DNA from: Ypsolopha sequella
Taxonomy: Eukaryota > Arthropoda > Insecta > Lepidoptera > Ypsolophidae
Length of the DNA stretch: 64,000 nt
Direction: 5' to 3'
NCBI GenBank assembly: GCA_934047225.1
Contig: OW203992.1
Coordinates: 6,189,501 to 6,253,500 of the forward strand
Under the pieces are notes generated by a model. The model did no database searches and had not been told where the DNA came from. It worked only from the letters and a program-made list of their open reading frames with translations. Of the stretch, positions 20,671 through 29,809 are shown one piece after another. How positions within the stretch are numbered: the first letter of the stretch is position 1; every line of letters begins with the position of its first letter. Position numbers and translations under genes: made by a program.

Positions 20671-23436
20671 TTGGATAAAAATGGGTGCTCCAACGCATCT
20701 CATAAAAATTATACAGGGGTACCGTATACCATTCAACCGAAAACCCCCATTACAGAGACTCAATCTAGAAAGTCAAAATCTGACACGGGTGTCGAAAGAA
20801 ATGTCTCAAATAATTTCCCAGATGAAAACAGATGGAGTCTTAGAAGCAACTCAAGACTCTGCCAGCTTCATCTCGAAGATTTTTCTTCGTCCAAAGAGAG
20901 ACGGATCGCAAAGACCGATTTTCAATTTAAAAAACCTCAACAAGTTCGTGCACACGTCAAAGTTTCATCTCATATCGATGTTCAAAGTGCCAGATTTCCT
21001 ACAACAGTGCGATTGGCTGGCAAAAATCGATATTTTTCAGGCGTACTTTCACCTACCGATACAAGAATCCCACAGGCGATTCCTAAGACTGATCTACGAC
21101 CACCAACTCTTAGAGATGACGTGCCTTCCTTTCGGTCTGAGCTCGGCGCCAGCAACGTTCGCCTCAATATCAGCATGGATTGCGCAAATCCTGAGAAACG
21201 AGGGAATCAGACTAATCGTATATTTGGACGATTACCTTCTGGCTCACCAAGACCAGGCTGTACTAAAAAAGCATGTCAAAATGACCCTAAACCTGCTTTC
21301 TTATCTGGGATGGCAAGTAAACGGACCAAAGTCAATCTTGGAGCCCGTCAAATCCCTAGAATATCTGGGTGTAGTATGGGATCCATGGCTGAACACCAAA
21401 GTGTTACCATTCAGAAAAATTGCCAAGATAAAAAATGTTGTGACCAATCTACTAAAAACCAAGCAAGCAAATCTCAAAGAATTACAAATGTTAGTGGGCC
21501 TATTAAATTTTGCAAGCTTCACGGTACCCAGGGGCAGACTGAATTATCGAAAAATACAAAAACACACCAACACACTTTCCGAAATAAAAAAGAGGTCACC
21601 CCTGCCACTTGTGGTTCTCTTAGAAATGGAGTGGTGGCTCAAAAACTGCCACAGAATCTCGGAGATACATATACCACCTCCAGTGCATTTTCTAACGACC
21701 GATGCAGCCAACGTAGCTTGGGGGGCTCGTCTCGACAATCTGAACTTGTCAGGAACCTGGTTGAAGTCGGAAAAACACCTGCACTGCAACCAAAAAGAAC
21801 TTCTTGCGGTTCTCAAAATGTTGCAAATAAAAAAGTTATCACTGGCGAACAAGACGATTTTATTACAAACCGACAACGCCACCGTGATGGCCTACATTCG
21901 AAACGAAGGCGGTACCAAATCGCAAGCGCTCATGAACCTAACTTACCAAATCTTCGAGCTGCTAGATCATTACAACATAAACCTAATGGCCTATCACTTG
22001 CCTGGAAAATACAACAGCGACGCAGATCATCTATCTCGCCGCCTGGCGTCACCAGAGTGGCATCTCTTACCGAAAGCGACAGACGTAATTTTCTTGAAAT
22101 GGGGAGTCCCCATAGTGGATCTTTTCGCTTCAGAAATAGCCCATGTGGTGCACAACTACTGCACGTTGAACCTACACGACATGAAAGCAATGATGTACGA
22201 CGCATTTGCACACCCTTGGCACTTCCAGCTCGCATGGCTTTTTCCTCCGCCTTGCCTAGTCCCACAGGTTCTGAATCACCTGAACCAAGCCAGCGGAGTT
22301 TACATAATAGTGGTTCCCCGCTGGGACCGCGTATTTTGGCGCCCAGACTTGAAACAGAGAGCACTCAGTCCCCCACACACGATATGGAACTTACGCGAAG
22401 TCCTAGTGGATGCAGCAACAGGTCTTTCCCCGCCGAAGGTGGACGAAATGACCCTGGAAGCATGGAGATGTGGGGGTGGTCTAGGGACCTCGGTAATTGG
22501 TCCTCGGAACAAAAGGCTACTTTAAAATCTGGATGGAGGCTGTCTACACTAAAAACCTATAAATCACCCTGGTCACGCTGGGTAGCCTGGGCCCAATCAA
22601 ATTATGTTATAGCTACAAATCCATCGGGAGCTGATTTGGGTAAATTTTTAATAGACCTCCACTTACGTCATCACCTTTCATACAACACCATTGTGCTCCA
22701 TAAATCAGTAGTAGCGACTTTGTGCAACCCTAGCTCCTCGCATTTGAGTTCACACAACATCGTGAAACATGCACTGAAGGCTATAGCTTTGCAAAATCCC
22801 AAAAACGCCAAAGTGCCGACTTGGAATATCGATACTGTGACATCTCACTTACAAACTCTTAATACAGCTACCAGTAGTTTGTATGACGCGTCAAGATACA
22901 CAGCATTGTTATTGTTATTGTGCTCGGGACGTAGAGTGCATGATTTGACCTTGTTGCACATGGATGAAGAACACTGTGTTGTTAACGACAACAACATAAT
23001 TTTTTGGCCCGAGTTTGGCTCTAAAACGGACTCCTTTGACTACAGACAGTCCGGTTGGAAGCTGTTATGCAACCAAGATAACCTTGCATTAGACCCTGTG
23101 TTTTGGATAAAGAAAGTAATAACCCTGTCGAGACAAAGAAGAGAAGCTGCAAAGAGTACCAGTTTGTTGATAACTGCTTGCGGGGAGCCCAGAACAGCTT
23201 CCAAGACTATCATTGCTAGATGGATTAAATCTGTTTTAATTGACGCCGGTGTAACGGCTTCTCCCGGTAGTGTCAGAGCTGCGGTTGCATCTAGCAGCTG
23301 GATCAATAATTCCCCTCTGGAGGATATTCTGACTCGGGGTAATTGGAGATCAGGAAACACTTTTGCTAAATTCTATAGAAAACAAGTCTTGTCTGCACAA
23401 ACTAATCCAATATCAAGATTATTTGATTCTGTGTGA
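20671..23436 (+). CDS. DIRS tyrosine recombinase (long overlapping frame)
   Basis: The recombinase domain is in the last 310 residues, from about 22500. Conserved Arg in CSGRRVHDL (22930-22932), second Arg in SVRAAVASS (23275-23277), Trp in GNWRSGNTFAKFY and the nucleophilic Tyr at 23374-23376 are present. The usual His before the second Arg is not seen. It integrates the circular DNA form. The frame is the same as gag, starts after the gag TGA and stays open for over 600 codons while fully overlapping RT/RNase H. Whether the overlapping N-terminal part is translated is unclear; DIRS elements are known for extensive RT/YR overlap. Confidence 0.85.
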   Translation: MDKNGCSNASHKNYTGVPYTIQPKTPITETQSRKSKSDTGVERNVSNNFPDENRWSLRSNSRLCQLHLEDFSSSKERRIAKTDFQFKKPQQVRAHVKVSSHIDVQSARFPTTVRLAGKNRYFSGVLSPTDTRIPQAIPKTDLRPPTLRDDVPSFRSELGASNVRLNISMDCANPEKRGNQTNRIFGRLPSGSPRPGCTKKACQNDPKPAFLSGMASKRTKVNLGARQIPRISGCSMGSMAEHQSVTIQKNCQDKKCCDQSTKNQASKSQRITNVSGPIKFCKLHGTQGQTELSKNTKTHQHTFRNKKEVTPATCGSLRNGVVAQKLPQNLGDTYTTSSAFSNDRCSQRSLGGSSRQSELVRNLVEVGKTPALQPKRTSCGSQNVANKKVITGEQDDFITNRQRHRDGLHSKRRRYQIASAHEPNLPNLRAARSLQHKPNGLSLAWKIQQRRRSSISPPGVTRVASLTESDRRNFLEMGSPHSGSFRFRNSPCGAQLLHVEPTRHESNDVRRICTPLALPARMAFSSALPSPTGSESPEPSQRSLHNSGSPLGPRILAPRLETESTQSPTHDMELTRSPSGCSNRSFPAEGGRNDPGSMEMWGWSRDLGNWSSEQKATLKSGWRLSTLKTYKSPWSRWVAWAQSNYVIATNPSGADLGKFLIDLHLRHHLSYNTIVLHKSVVATLCNPSSSHLSSHNIVKHALKAIALQNPKNAKVPTWNIDTVTSHLQTLNTATSSLYDASRYTALLLLLCSGRRVHDLTLLHMDEEHCVVNDNNIIFWPEFGSKTDSFDYRQSGWKLLCNQDNLALDPVFWIKKVITLSRQRREAAKSTSLLITACGEPRTASKTIIARWIKSVLIDAGVTASPGSVRAAVASSSWINNSPLEDILTRGNWRSGNTFAKFYRKQVLSAQTNPISRLFDSV
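20681..22525 (+). CDS. DIRS reverse transcriptase / RNase H
   Basis: The frame is open from before 20243, but the part upstream of about 20600 overlaps gag and has no RT content; the ATG at 20681 is a plausible start. RT motifs include KIDIFQAYFHLPI, FGLSSAPATF and VYLDDYLLA (YLDD at 21221-21232). RNase H follows with TTDAANVAWGARL, TDNATVMAYIRN and KYNSDADHLSR. The last 110 residues (WGVPIVDLFAS … VPRWDRVFW) match the conserved C-terminal tail of animal DIRS polymerases. The frame is +1 relative to gag, so it may also be reached by frameshift. Open throughout. Confidence 0.88.
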   Translation: MGAPTHLIKIIQGYRIPFNRKPPLQRLNLESQNLTRVSKEMSQIISQMKTDGVLEATQDSASFISKIFLRPKRDGSQRPIFNLKNLNKFVHTSKFHLISMFKVPDFLQQCDWLAKIDIFQAYFHLPIQESHRRFLRLIYDHQLLEMTCLPFGLSSAPATFASISAWIAQILRNEGIRLIVYLDDYLLAHQDQAVLKKHVKMTLNLLSYLGWQVNGPKSILEPVKSLEYLGVVWDPWLNTKVLPFRKIAKIKNVVTNLLKTKQANLKELQMLVGLLNFASFTVPRGRLNYRKIQKHTNTLSEIKKRSPLPLVVLLEMEWWLKNCHRISEIHIPPPVHFLTTDAANVAWGARLDNLNLSGTWLKSEKHLHCNQKELLAVLKMLQIKKLSLANKTILLQTDNATVMAYIRNEGGTKSQALMNLTYQIFELLDHYNINLMAYHLPGKYNSDADHLSRRLASPEWHLLPKATDVIFLKWGVPIVDLFASEIAHVVHNYCTLNLHDMKAMMYDAFAHPWHFQLAWLFPPPCLVPQVLNHLNQASGVYIIVVPRWDRVFWRPDLKQRALSPPHTIWNLREVLVDAATGLSPPKVDEMTLEAWRCGGGLGTSVIGPRNKRLL

Positions 23437-23862
23437 TTTATAAAAGTTGAAATTATAAAAGTTAATCATTAAATGAGGATTATGTTATTTTTGCAAATTT
23501 TGTTGATTACCAATAATATTTATGAGCTGTCTCTGAAATATAACATTGTGTGTTATGATATTCATGGTTTTAATTTTGCTATGTACTCATTCCTTTTCTT
23601 GGCAAATATATTTATTATAATATAGATTATGAAATTTAAAGTATAGTACATATACATATAGTCCAGCTCGGACTAGAATATAATTATAGTCTATTCTAAC
23701 TTAGTTCCTTAAACAAAAACATAGATTTTCACCTATTTAGTTCTATCATCTCTACCAGGTGTAAGCAAACTCAGATAATACAAACACCTCATTACTCATT
23801 ACATACTACTGGTGTACTGAGCCTTCACATTGGCGTCCTCCGCCAGGCGATAATAAACAAGT
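23437..23862. other. DIRS 3' non-coding region
   Basis: AT-rich sequence between the recombinase stop and the internal complementary region, with no frame. An inverted stretch of the left terminal region (CATTGGCGTCC) recurs in direct form at about 23829. Confidence 0.6.
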
Positions 23863-23960
23863 CTCATTATGTTTAGGCTTCGAATCAGAACAGGGGTTTA
23901 ATAGACGTGTTTTACCTACCAATAAAACACATATTAAACCACTTACCTGATTCGAAGCCT
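23863..23960 (-). repeat. DIRS internal complementary region
   Basis: Reads CTCATTATGTTTAGGCTTCG, then GGGGTTTAA, then TAGACGTGTTTTACC through to CTGATTCGAAGCCT. The first half is the reverse complement of the left tip (12721 onward), the second half of the right tip (to 24197). In DIRS1 replication this region is the template that joins both ends into a circle. It shows both tips exactly, so element borders can be read off it. Confidence 0.93.
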
Positions 23961-23996
23961 AGGTTCAATGCTGCCTGGCATGAACTAAAACAATGA

Positions 23997-24151
23997 GCCA
24001 ATGATTTTGAATTCAGTGTGCACGCAGCACCTGCCCGGCGGCTGTTGTGACGTAAGATGATAGAAAGAGACAGCAGTAGCTACACGCAAACGTAAAGGAA
24101 AGAGAGGGGAAAAGGAGGGTCGCCATCTCATTATGTTTAGGCTTCGAATCA
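23997..24151 (-). repeat. DIRS right inverted terminal repeat
   Basis: Inverted copy of 12735-12889. The outer 46 bp to 24197 (GGTAAGTGGTTTAATATGTG … ACGTCTA) are unique to the right tip. Confidence 0.92.
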
Positions 24152-24197
24152 GGTAAGTGGTTTAATATGTGTTTTATTGGTAGGTAAAACACGTCTA

Positions 24198-24540
24198 TTT
24201 ATTTTGTCGTTGTAGGTTAATGCTTTTAAGATTTTAAAACATCACAATTACGGGACATGGGTCAATATGTGTGATATATTTTTTTCAAAGTTTTCTAATA
24301 TTCATATAGAAAGTTTAAACCAATTTAAAAACTTCTGTAAAAGTAGTTTTGCATGTGAAGCCCCTTAATGACGAATCAATCGCAATCCTGACGTAGACAT
24401 AAAAGTTAACAATGACGAAGAGAATACAATAGGATAGGTATAGAGATAATCGATAATCACTTCTATTTTTAGCTACATAAGAGTTGACCGAACTCTCTAA
24501 AATCATGATCCGGTTGTATGAGTAATGTGCACGGATAGTA
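24198..24540. other. AT-rich spacer after the DIRS element
   Basis: Nothing recognised; no long open frame or repeat boundary. Confidence 0.4.
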
Positions 24541-24761
24541 TAATCACAAAATAACCACTTACAGAATGTTCACTCCGCATAACTAGCGAAAACAGGCGCA
24601 CGCACACATATATGCGTACGTACGACGATCTCGGAGGTAGTCGGGTGACTGCCAATACGAAATTCTGATGAGATCATCATACGTACGCGCCTATTCATGT
24701 GTGCGTCTGTTTTCGCTTCGTCGTCGAGTCGGCCTTCTAGTAGTATCTATTTTGTGGTATA
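24541..24761. mobile_element. Foldback MITE with GCGAAAACAGGCGCACGC arms, copy 1
   Basis: The left arm (ATCACAAAATA … GCGAAAACAGGCGCACGCAC … GCGTACGTACGACGAT) pairs with the right arm (ACGTACGCGCC … GTGCGTCTGTTTTCGC … TATTTTGTGGTAT). No coding. A longer relative with an internal insertion is at 28674-29597. Confidence 0.8.
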
Positions 24762-24846
24762 ATGATATGATAATGATTATATCATATGATATGATAATGA
24801 TGCTTAATGAAAAACTACCTATAACTTTACTGTAAGATATTGGTGT

Positions 24847-24973
24847 TGATTCGGTGTCACACGATTTAACTTATTTGACAGGACTAAACTTAATTTAAGT
24901 GTTCTGTCTTTTTCTTTCTGTATCAAAAAAACAAAGACAGTCCTGTCAAATAAGATATGTTAAACCGAATCGA
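24847..24973. mobile_element. Small foldback element (about 127 bp)
   Basis: Arms of about 40 bp: GATTCGG … CTTATTTGACAGGACT on the left and AGTCCTGTCAAATAAG … CCGAATCGAC on the right. Non-coding, flanked by AT-rich DNA. Confidence 0.7.
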
Positions 24974-25080
24974 CGTAATTATGTGCCTCTATCTGTTTGT
25001 ACTCCTTGTTTGTAAATAGGTAAATAAATATGACTATATGACTTCCTATAAATTTTCTATCGATTGACAGATAACTATGG
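24974..25080 (+). repeat. Direct repeat unit, copy 1 of 2
   Basis: Begins TAATTATGTGCCTCTATCTG and ends near AGATAACTATGGC. A second copy about 85-90% identical by eye is at 26069-26175. The 1 kb between includes the inverted-repeat unit at 25515-26068. Confidence 0.7.
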
Positions 25081-25514
25081 CGATACCAAAAAAAAAATGG
25101 GGTTTTTCCGAATCCATTTACACCACTATAACGTCATCTACGTATTTCATTTTTGGGTAAATGTTTATTGAGTATTTGATTAAGATTCTCACTGAAAGAA
25201 AACGCGATTGGATGAAATTTTCTCGTTAGAATTGAATTCCGAAAAGACCTCTAAATTGTTTTATTTTTTCCTTTAATTCTGAAATCCTAAAATTTCATTG
25301 TGAAATTCCATCCAAAATGTGGATATTATGTATTTGTAAAGTCTCCTTGAAAATCTTTTTGACAAAATAGCTTAGTACATTTTATATTAATAAAAAACCG
25401 ACCTTTTGCTGCTTTTCCACGAATCCGTCCCACTCGCACTGAGGGTTTTTCCGCATATGGAGTAACAGGGACGCTAAAACTTTTACGTTGCGCCTTAAGT
25501 CGTAAAAAAAAAAG
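25081..25514. other. Spacer with a broken dispersed-repeat fragment
   Basis: At about 25384-25460 there is a scrambled piece of the CCGGCCAAGTG family (CCCACTCGCACTGAGGGTTTTT). No gene. Confidence 0.4.
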
Positions 25515-26068
25515 TAGGGCCACTGAGTGATGGCACTTATGACAGCTGCATTTAGTGAATGAGGTACATTTCAAATTTCGGTTAAAAATAAAAATCAAGT
25601 GTGAGTTTACTCAACATTAGACACGTCATTCAACATTCAACATAATGATACAAAAGGAAAATGTGCCAAAACCAGTGGCGTAGCTATCGGAGGGCTATGC
25701 GGTGTAGTGCCCCGGGGCCCCCAAGAGATGTTTAAATATCTAAATCGAAAAAAGTATTTTACCATCATTTATTTTCGTTTAGTTTAACTTCGTCATTGTT
25801 TTGTTTTTAATTAAATATTATTGCGTAACTTGGCGACCTCAAACACGACCTATAAAAAATGACAAACTTTTTTTAAAAAATTCGTTGTTTTTATACGAAT
25901 TCTATTGCACAATAAAGCAACATTCAAATCGAAAAATAATAACCGAAACAAGTAGTACATCACTATCAACAATGAAGTATTACATTTTTTAATTCACCCT
26001 TGCTTATAAATAATTACGATACTTTGTAGGCATTTAAACGTCATAGGCGCCATCACTCAGTGGCTCTA
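25515..26068. mobile_element. Putative element bounded by a 30-bp inverted repeat
   Basis: AGGGCCACTGAGTGATGGC at about 25515 is repeated inverted (GCCATCACTCAGTGGCTCT) ending near 26068, with a further match GTCATAGG/TTATGAC inside. A hAT-like left end CAGTGGCGTAGCTATCGG starts at 25673, but I did not find its partner. No transposase. Borders and class are uncertain. Confidence 0.45.
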
Positions 26069-26175
26069 CTGTAATTATGTGCCTCTCTCTGTTTGTACTT
26101 CATGTTTGTAAATAAATAAATACATATAACCATATAACTTCCAATAAATTTTCTATCAATTGATAGATAATTATG
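26069..26175 (+). repeat. Direct repeat unit, copy 2 of 2
   Basis: TAATTATGTGCCTCTCTCTG through AGATAATTATGGC, paralogous to 24974-25080. Confidence 0.7.
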
Positions 26176-26864
26176 GCTGATGACGTGCGTATGTATATAT
26201 ACCTACTTGTATCATTCTTGTGTAGTGCATGACGTAGTGATCATGCAACAATTTCGCACATATTTGCATTACACAACAATTTGCAATAGTAATTATATGT
26301 CGTCTTAAAATGGCGTAAACTGCTAGATAGTTCGCGAAAAAGCGCGCTTATTCGTGAAAAACCGAATTATATGAGGTAAGTAAATTAAACAAGTCCTCGA
26401 CGCACCTATTTTTTCCTTTTTGTTGCAAGACTTTCGTGTGTAATTGGTTTTAATCTCTCTTTTGCTTGATTTCGCGATTATATGAAATTAGTTTGCGAAA
26501 AAACAGATAAAATCTGTAGGTTTGTTGTTAGGTTCACATGTAAATAAATTTTTTAAGACCGGTTTAAAACCCACCTTTTTCTAATTAATCGAAACAGAAT
26601 ATTTATGTTCAAAATTTATTTTATTTTATTTATTTTATCACCTATGTTTTGTGTAAACTGTCATCGCAAAGTTTCCATTGGTTTCTGTATATTAGAATTT
26701 TAGAGTTTTAAATTTAAAAATTTGGTAAATTTTGAATACTTATAAGTGTCATGTTTCGTTTAATTAGAAAAAGGCGGATTTTTCACAATCCGACTGCTAA
26801 ACCACCCTTAAACATAAATAGCACACGTCTTCAAAGTACCAATTTAAGTAACTAAAATACAAGT
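26176..26864. other. AT-rich spacer
   Basis: No gene or repeat boundary that I can support. Confidence 0.4.
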
Positions 26865-26872
26865 CTTTAGAC

Positions 26873-27294
26873 CAACGGCGGATCCATGACCCCACCCTGG
26901 GCCTAGTTCAACTTTCTTTTTTCTACAGACACGCTAAATTTACTTAAAATTACACAAAATTGTATTATACAAGGTGACTTTTTGATCATCGTCCAAATTC
27001 ATACTGGTGGCTTAGTAAGTGATCAGTATCATGGATCGATAACAATTTTGGTGAAATTCGTAACATGAAATTTCGACTCCCCATAGTGATTCACTCGGGA
27101 CTGGAACTGAATTTCTATGGAAAGCCGAAATTTCATTTTACGAATTTCACAAAAATTGTTACTGATCCAAGATACTGATCACTTATCAGGCCTCCAGTAT
27201 GAATTTGGACGATGATCAAAAAGTCACCTTGTATATTTGGACAGTTCGGAGCCTGTGACCCCCCCCCCTGGCTCGCAGGCTGGATCCGCCCTTG
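26873..27294. mobile_element. Non-autonomous hAT element with nested MITE
   Basis: Inverted ends CAACGGCGGATCCA (left) and CAAGGGCGGATCCA (right, reverse complement). An 8-bp duplication CTTTAGAC flanks both sides (26865-26872, 27295-27302). Without the 266-bp MITE inside it, plus its TA duplication, the element would be only about 154 bp. No coding capacity. Confidence 0.9.
26968..27233. mobile_element. Palindromic MITE, copy 3 (266 bp, TA-flanked)
   Basis: Same ends as copies at 4192 and 8914, with TA at 26966-26967 and 27234-27235. It is closest to copy 1 by eye and is inserted in the hAT element at 26873-27294. Confidence 0.9.
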
Positions 27295-27302
27295 CTTTAG
27301 AC

Positions 27303-27678
27303 TTATACATAACATAACATAATGTTGATAGAAACTTAAAGTTTTGAAGGTACAAAAATAGCAGTTATTTCACCACTCTATTCACAAATTCTCCCGTGGA
27401 ACCATAGACTATATTAGTCTATATTAGTCTATGGTGGAACTCACTGACCCAGAGACACCTCCACACATTTTCCCTCAAACAAGACCGACGACCTGTTTAT
27501 TTCAAACTTTTAAAAGTTACCAATTCAGACGCAACTGTAGTCGTTATTGGCAATAATAGAGTTACATTAACGCAATCTTTCATAACAGTGAAATTCCAAA
27601 TACACTGGCAAACCAAATGCCAATGCCAACTTACTGACAAGGTCAAAAGAGCTACGTAGAACTTACTAATAGTGGGTA
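27303..27678. other. Spacer with a short palindrome
   Basis: At about 27402-27434 CCATAGACTATATTAG and its complement form a small hairpin around repeated TAGTCTAT units. No gene seen. Confidence 0.4.
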
Positions 27679-27838
27679 TTTTTTTTTTTTTTAGTTGATC
27701 TTTTTTGCTATCGGCCTTTGGTCTTTTCAGCTTTACCTTGAAGAGGGGGACAGAGAGTACCCAACCTCTGTAAAAGTTTATTTATTTATTTTTGTTTTTA
27801 AAGGTCCTTTAACAGTCAATTTAAAGAGTCTGAAAGAG
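27679..27838 (-). mobile_element. Short retroposed insert with poly(A) and 11-bp duplication
   Basis: AATAGTGGGTA occurs immediately before (27668-27678) and after (27839-27849) a 160-bp insert that starts with a run of 14 or so T on the + strand, i.e. a poly(A) tail in - orientation. This is the signature of LINE-mediated retroposition. The body matches no gene that I recognise, so a SINE or a retroposed RNA fragment is likely. Confidence 0.7.
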
Positions 27839-28140
27839 AATAGTGGGTAACTGCCGTTATAGTATTTTAATAATTATGGGTAAAAACTGCCTCCGTTGTC
27901 TTTTTTGTGTTTTTTTTTGTTTTGTGGGGGCTTATTTATGCCAATTTTGTCTCTTTTCTAATTCATTTTAATTTTAATTAATTCAAAATAATATATGTAA
28001 TAAAATAATTATATATTTAGATAGATCCTTTCTGCAAATTTTTTGCGGTTCGAAACGCGATACATTATACTTCGCTCGATCGAAAAAAATACCGAAACTT
28101 GGTCTATATTTTATGTTTTTTTCGTTTTATAACAAATTTA

Positions 28141-28575
28141 CAAAGTAGTTAGAGTGAATGCAGTGGAAATGCGTTCCTTACGTAGTATGTGTGGTTTAAC
28201 ATTGAATGACAGAGTGAAATATATCGACATACGGGACCGTTGGGGGCTGACAGAAGATATTATGAAAATATTTGTAATAGAAAAAGAATTGCTTCGGTGG
28301 TTTGGACATATAGAGAGGATGAATGAAAATAGAGTTACGAAAGAAATTTATGATGCGCAAGTGGAAGGTACAGCTCGACCAGACCGCCCTAGAAGGTCGT
28401 ATGCTGACCAAATTGGCGACATACAGAAAAAGGGCAACGTCAAAAGTACCCGGAAAAGAAGAGCTTGGATATGGAAGAGGCGAAAGAGGTGTGTAATGAT
28501 CGTAGCAGATGGAAATCTGTAGTCTCTGCCTAATACCCCTCTGGGAGACAGGCGTGATTATATTGTATGTATGTA
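28141..28575 (+). mobile_element. Non-LTR retrotransposon, 5'-truncated 3' end (copy 1)
   Basis: Contains the coding remnant at 28154-28522, then a short 3' end with CCTCTGGGAGACAGGCGTG and TATGTATG repeats. Two further fragments of the same element lie at 29810-29970 (+) and 31001-31290 (-). Confidence 0.75.
28154..28522 (+). pseudogene. C-terminal part of a LINE reverse transcriptase ORF
   Basis: Frame of 122 codons including the block ELLRWFGHIERMNENRVTKE, a hallmark of the region after the RT domain in many arthropod non-LTR elements, followed by a basic Arg/Lys tail. The RT catalytic core is missing, so it is a dead 5'-truncated copy. The last residues differ from the relative at 31016-31204, which suggests a frameshift here. 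Confidence 0.75.
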
Positions 28576-28673
28576 TTCCCCAAGATCTCTGGATAACTTA
28601 AGGGACTGACTGCTTTGTTTGAGCCGGTTTTCCTTGGCCATTTAGGCTCTACTTATTCGTTAGTGTTACAGTA

Positions 28674-29597
28674 TGACCACAAAATAAGCACTTACAGAAG
28701 GTTCACTCCGCATAACTTGCGAAAACAGGCGCACGCACACATATACGCGTACGTACGACGATCTCGCCGTGCGGTCCGAAATAGAATTACATCGATAAAA
28801 GCAATGAATTAATTAAAGTGTGAGCGATGACTGGTCCGTAATTTGTGAGCTTGCAAACGATGTGAAAGATAGCTTATGATTCGGACCGCATTAAAAAAGA
28901 TACATCTTAACCATAACCTCTTACCACAGAATACAATACGATTATTTTATTTTATTTCGTCAAAGTGCCATGATTCGTGATGGAACAAGAAGAGCTTGTA
29001 GCACTGTTCTTCAACGTAGACTCAGATAGTGACAAAAAAATAATTAAATATCAATTCTTTCTTTTCGACGAAGAGTTCCATTCCACACGACTTTTTATTT
29101 GTTTCTCTCATGACCGAATAAAACATATACCATGGTTTATCTTATCTGAACTGCTGAAATAATGGAGCGAAAACAATTTTTGACATTCCATTCCGTTCAA
29201 CGCTCACATCGCCTCACCTCCGTCGCATGAGCCACGAAAGTCATACGAATGAATGAACGCATTTGCTTCACTCATGGATTATTAGCCATTCACCTCATTC
29301 ATTCGTAATCGATTTTAGCGAAATAATTCTATCCCTGCGGTCCGAAATAGAATTACAATGGATCATAAGCCATTCACTTCATACTTTCGTAATCGATTTT
29401 AGCGATATAATTCTATTTCGGAACGCAGGGTATTTCGGAATGCAGGGTCGGATGAAGTCGGTCGAATGCCAATACGAAATTCTGCCGAGATCATCATACG
29501 TACGCGTCTATGCATGTGTGCGTCTGTTTTCGGTCCGTCGCGTCGTCGCGTCGTCGTCGTCGAGTCGGCCTTCTGGTAGTATCTATTTTGTGGTATG
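28674..29597. mobile_element. Foldback MITE copy 2, enlarged by nested inverted repeats
   Basis: The outer arms match 24541-24761 (ACCACAAAATAAGCACTTAC on the left, TATTTTGTGGTATGAC on the right). Between CGACGATCTCG and AGTCGG lies extra sequence (about 28768-29450) rich in TGCGGTCCGAAATAGAATT in both orientations (28771, 28880 inverted, 29337, 29412 inverted). It looks like a second foldback family inserted more than once. Confidence 0.7.
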
Positions 29598-29809
29598 ACC
29601 TTAGCTTGCAAATGCAATATTCGCTGCACAACGCGTATCGCAGAGTTTTTCGCAAAACTAGTTGACGTGAAGTATATGCAATGCAATTCTGTCATTGCTC
29701 AATACAGTTAACTTTGGATATTTTCATAGGTAGGTACGCAATTAGATCGACATTTATTAACAGGAGGCCAAAATTTTAAACTTGGAGGTTTTTATATATT
29801 TTACGTATG

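Larger units (their letters stand above)
12721..24197 (+). mobile_element. DIRS-type tyrosine-recombinase retrotransposon, structurally complete
   Basis: The element has inverted terminal repeats of about 155 bp (12735-12889 and 23997-24151) with unique outer tips, and an internal complementary region (23863-23960) just before the right repeat. That internal region is the reverse complement of the right tip joined to the left tip, which fixes the element ends at 12721 and 24197. Genes in order are gag, RT/RNase H and tyrosine recombinase. There is no target duplication, as expected for DIRS elements, which integrate a circular intermediate by recombinase. Without the Ty3/gypsy insertion at 13684-19692 and one copy of its duplication it measures 5464 bp. 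Both polymerase and recombinase frames are open. Confidence 0.92.

Noticed and set aside
20243..20680. N-terminal extension of the DIRS RT frame
   Set aside because: It overlaps gag, and its composition mirrors the gag codons in another frame; no RT content before about 20600.
25673..25730. hAT left end CAGTGGCGTAGCTATCGG with GC-rich CCCCGGGGCCCCC
   Set aside because: No matching right end or 8-bp duplication found, so no element was drawn.
28977..29162. 61-codon frame MMEQEELVALFFNVDSD…
   Set aside because: Resembles the start of some transposase-like proteins, but it is short, isolated and inside a nested foldback region.
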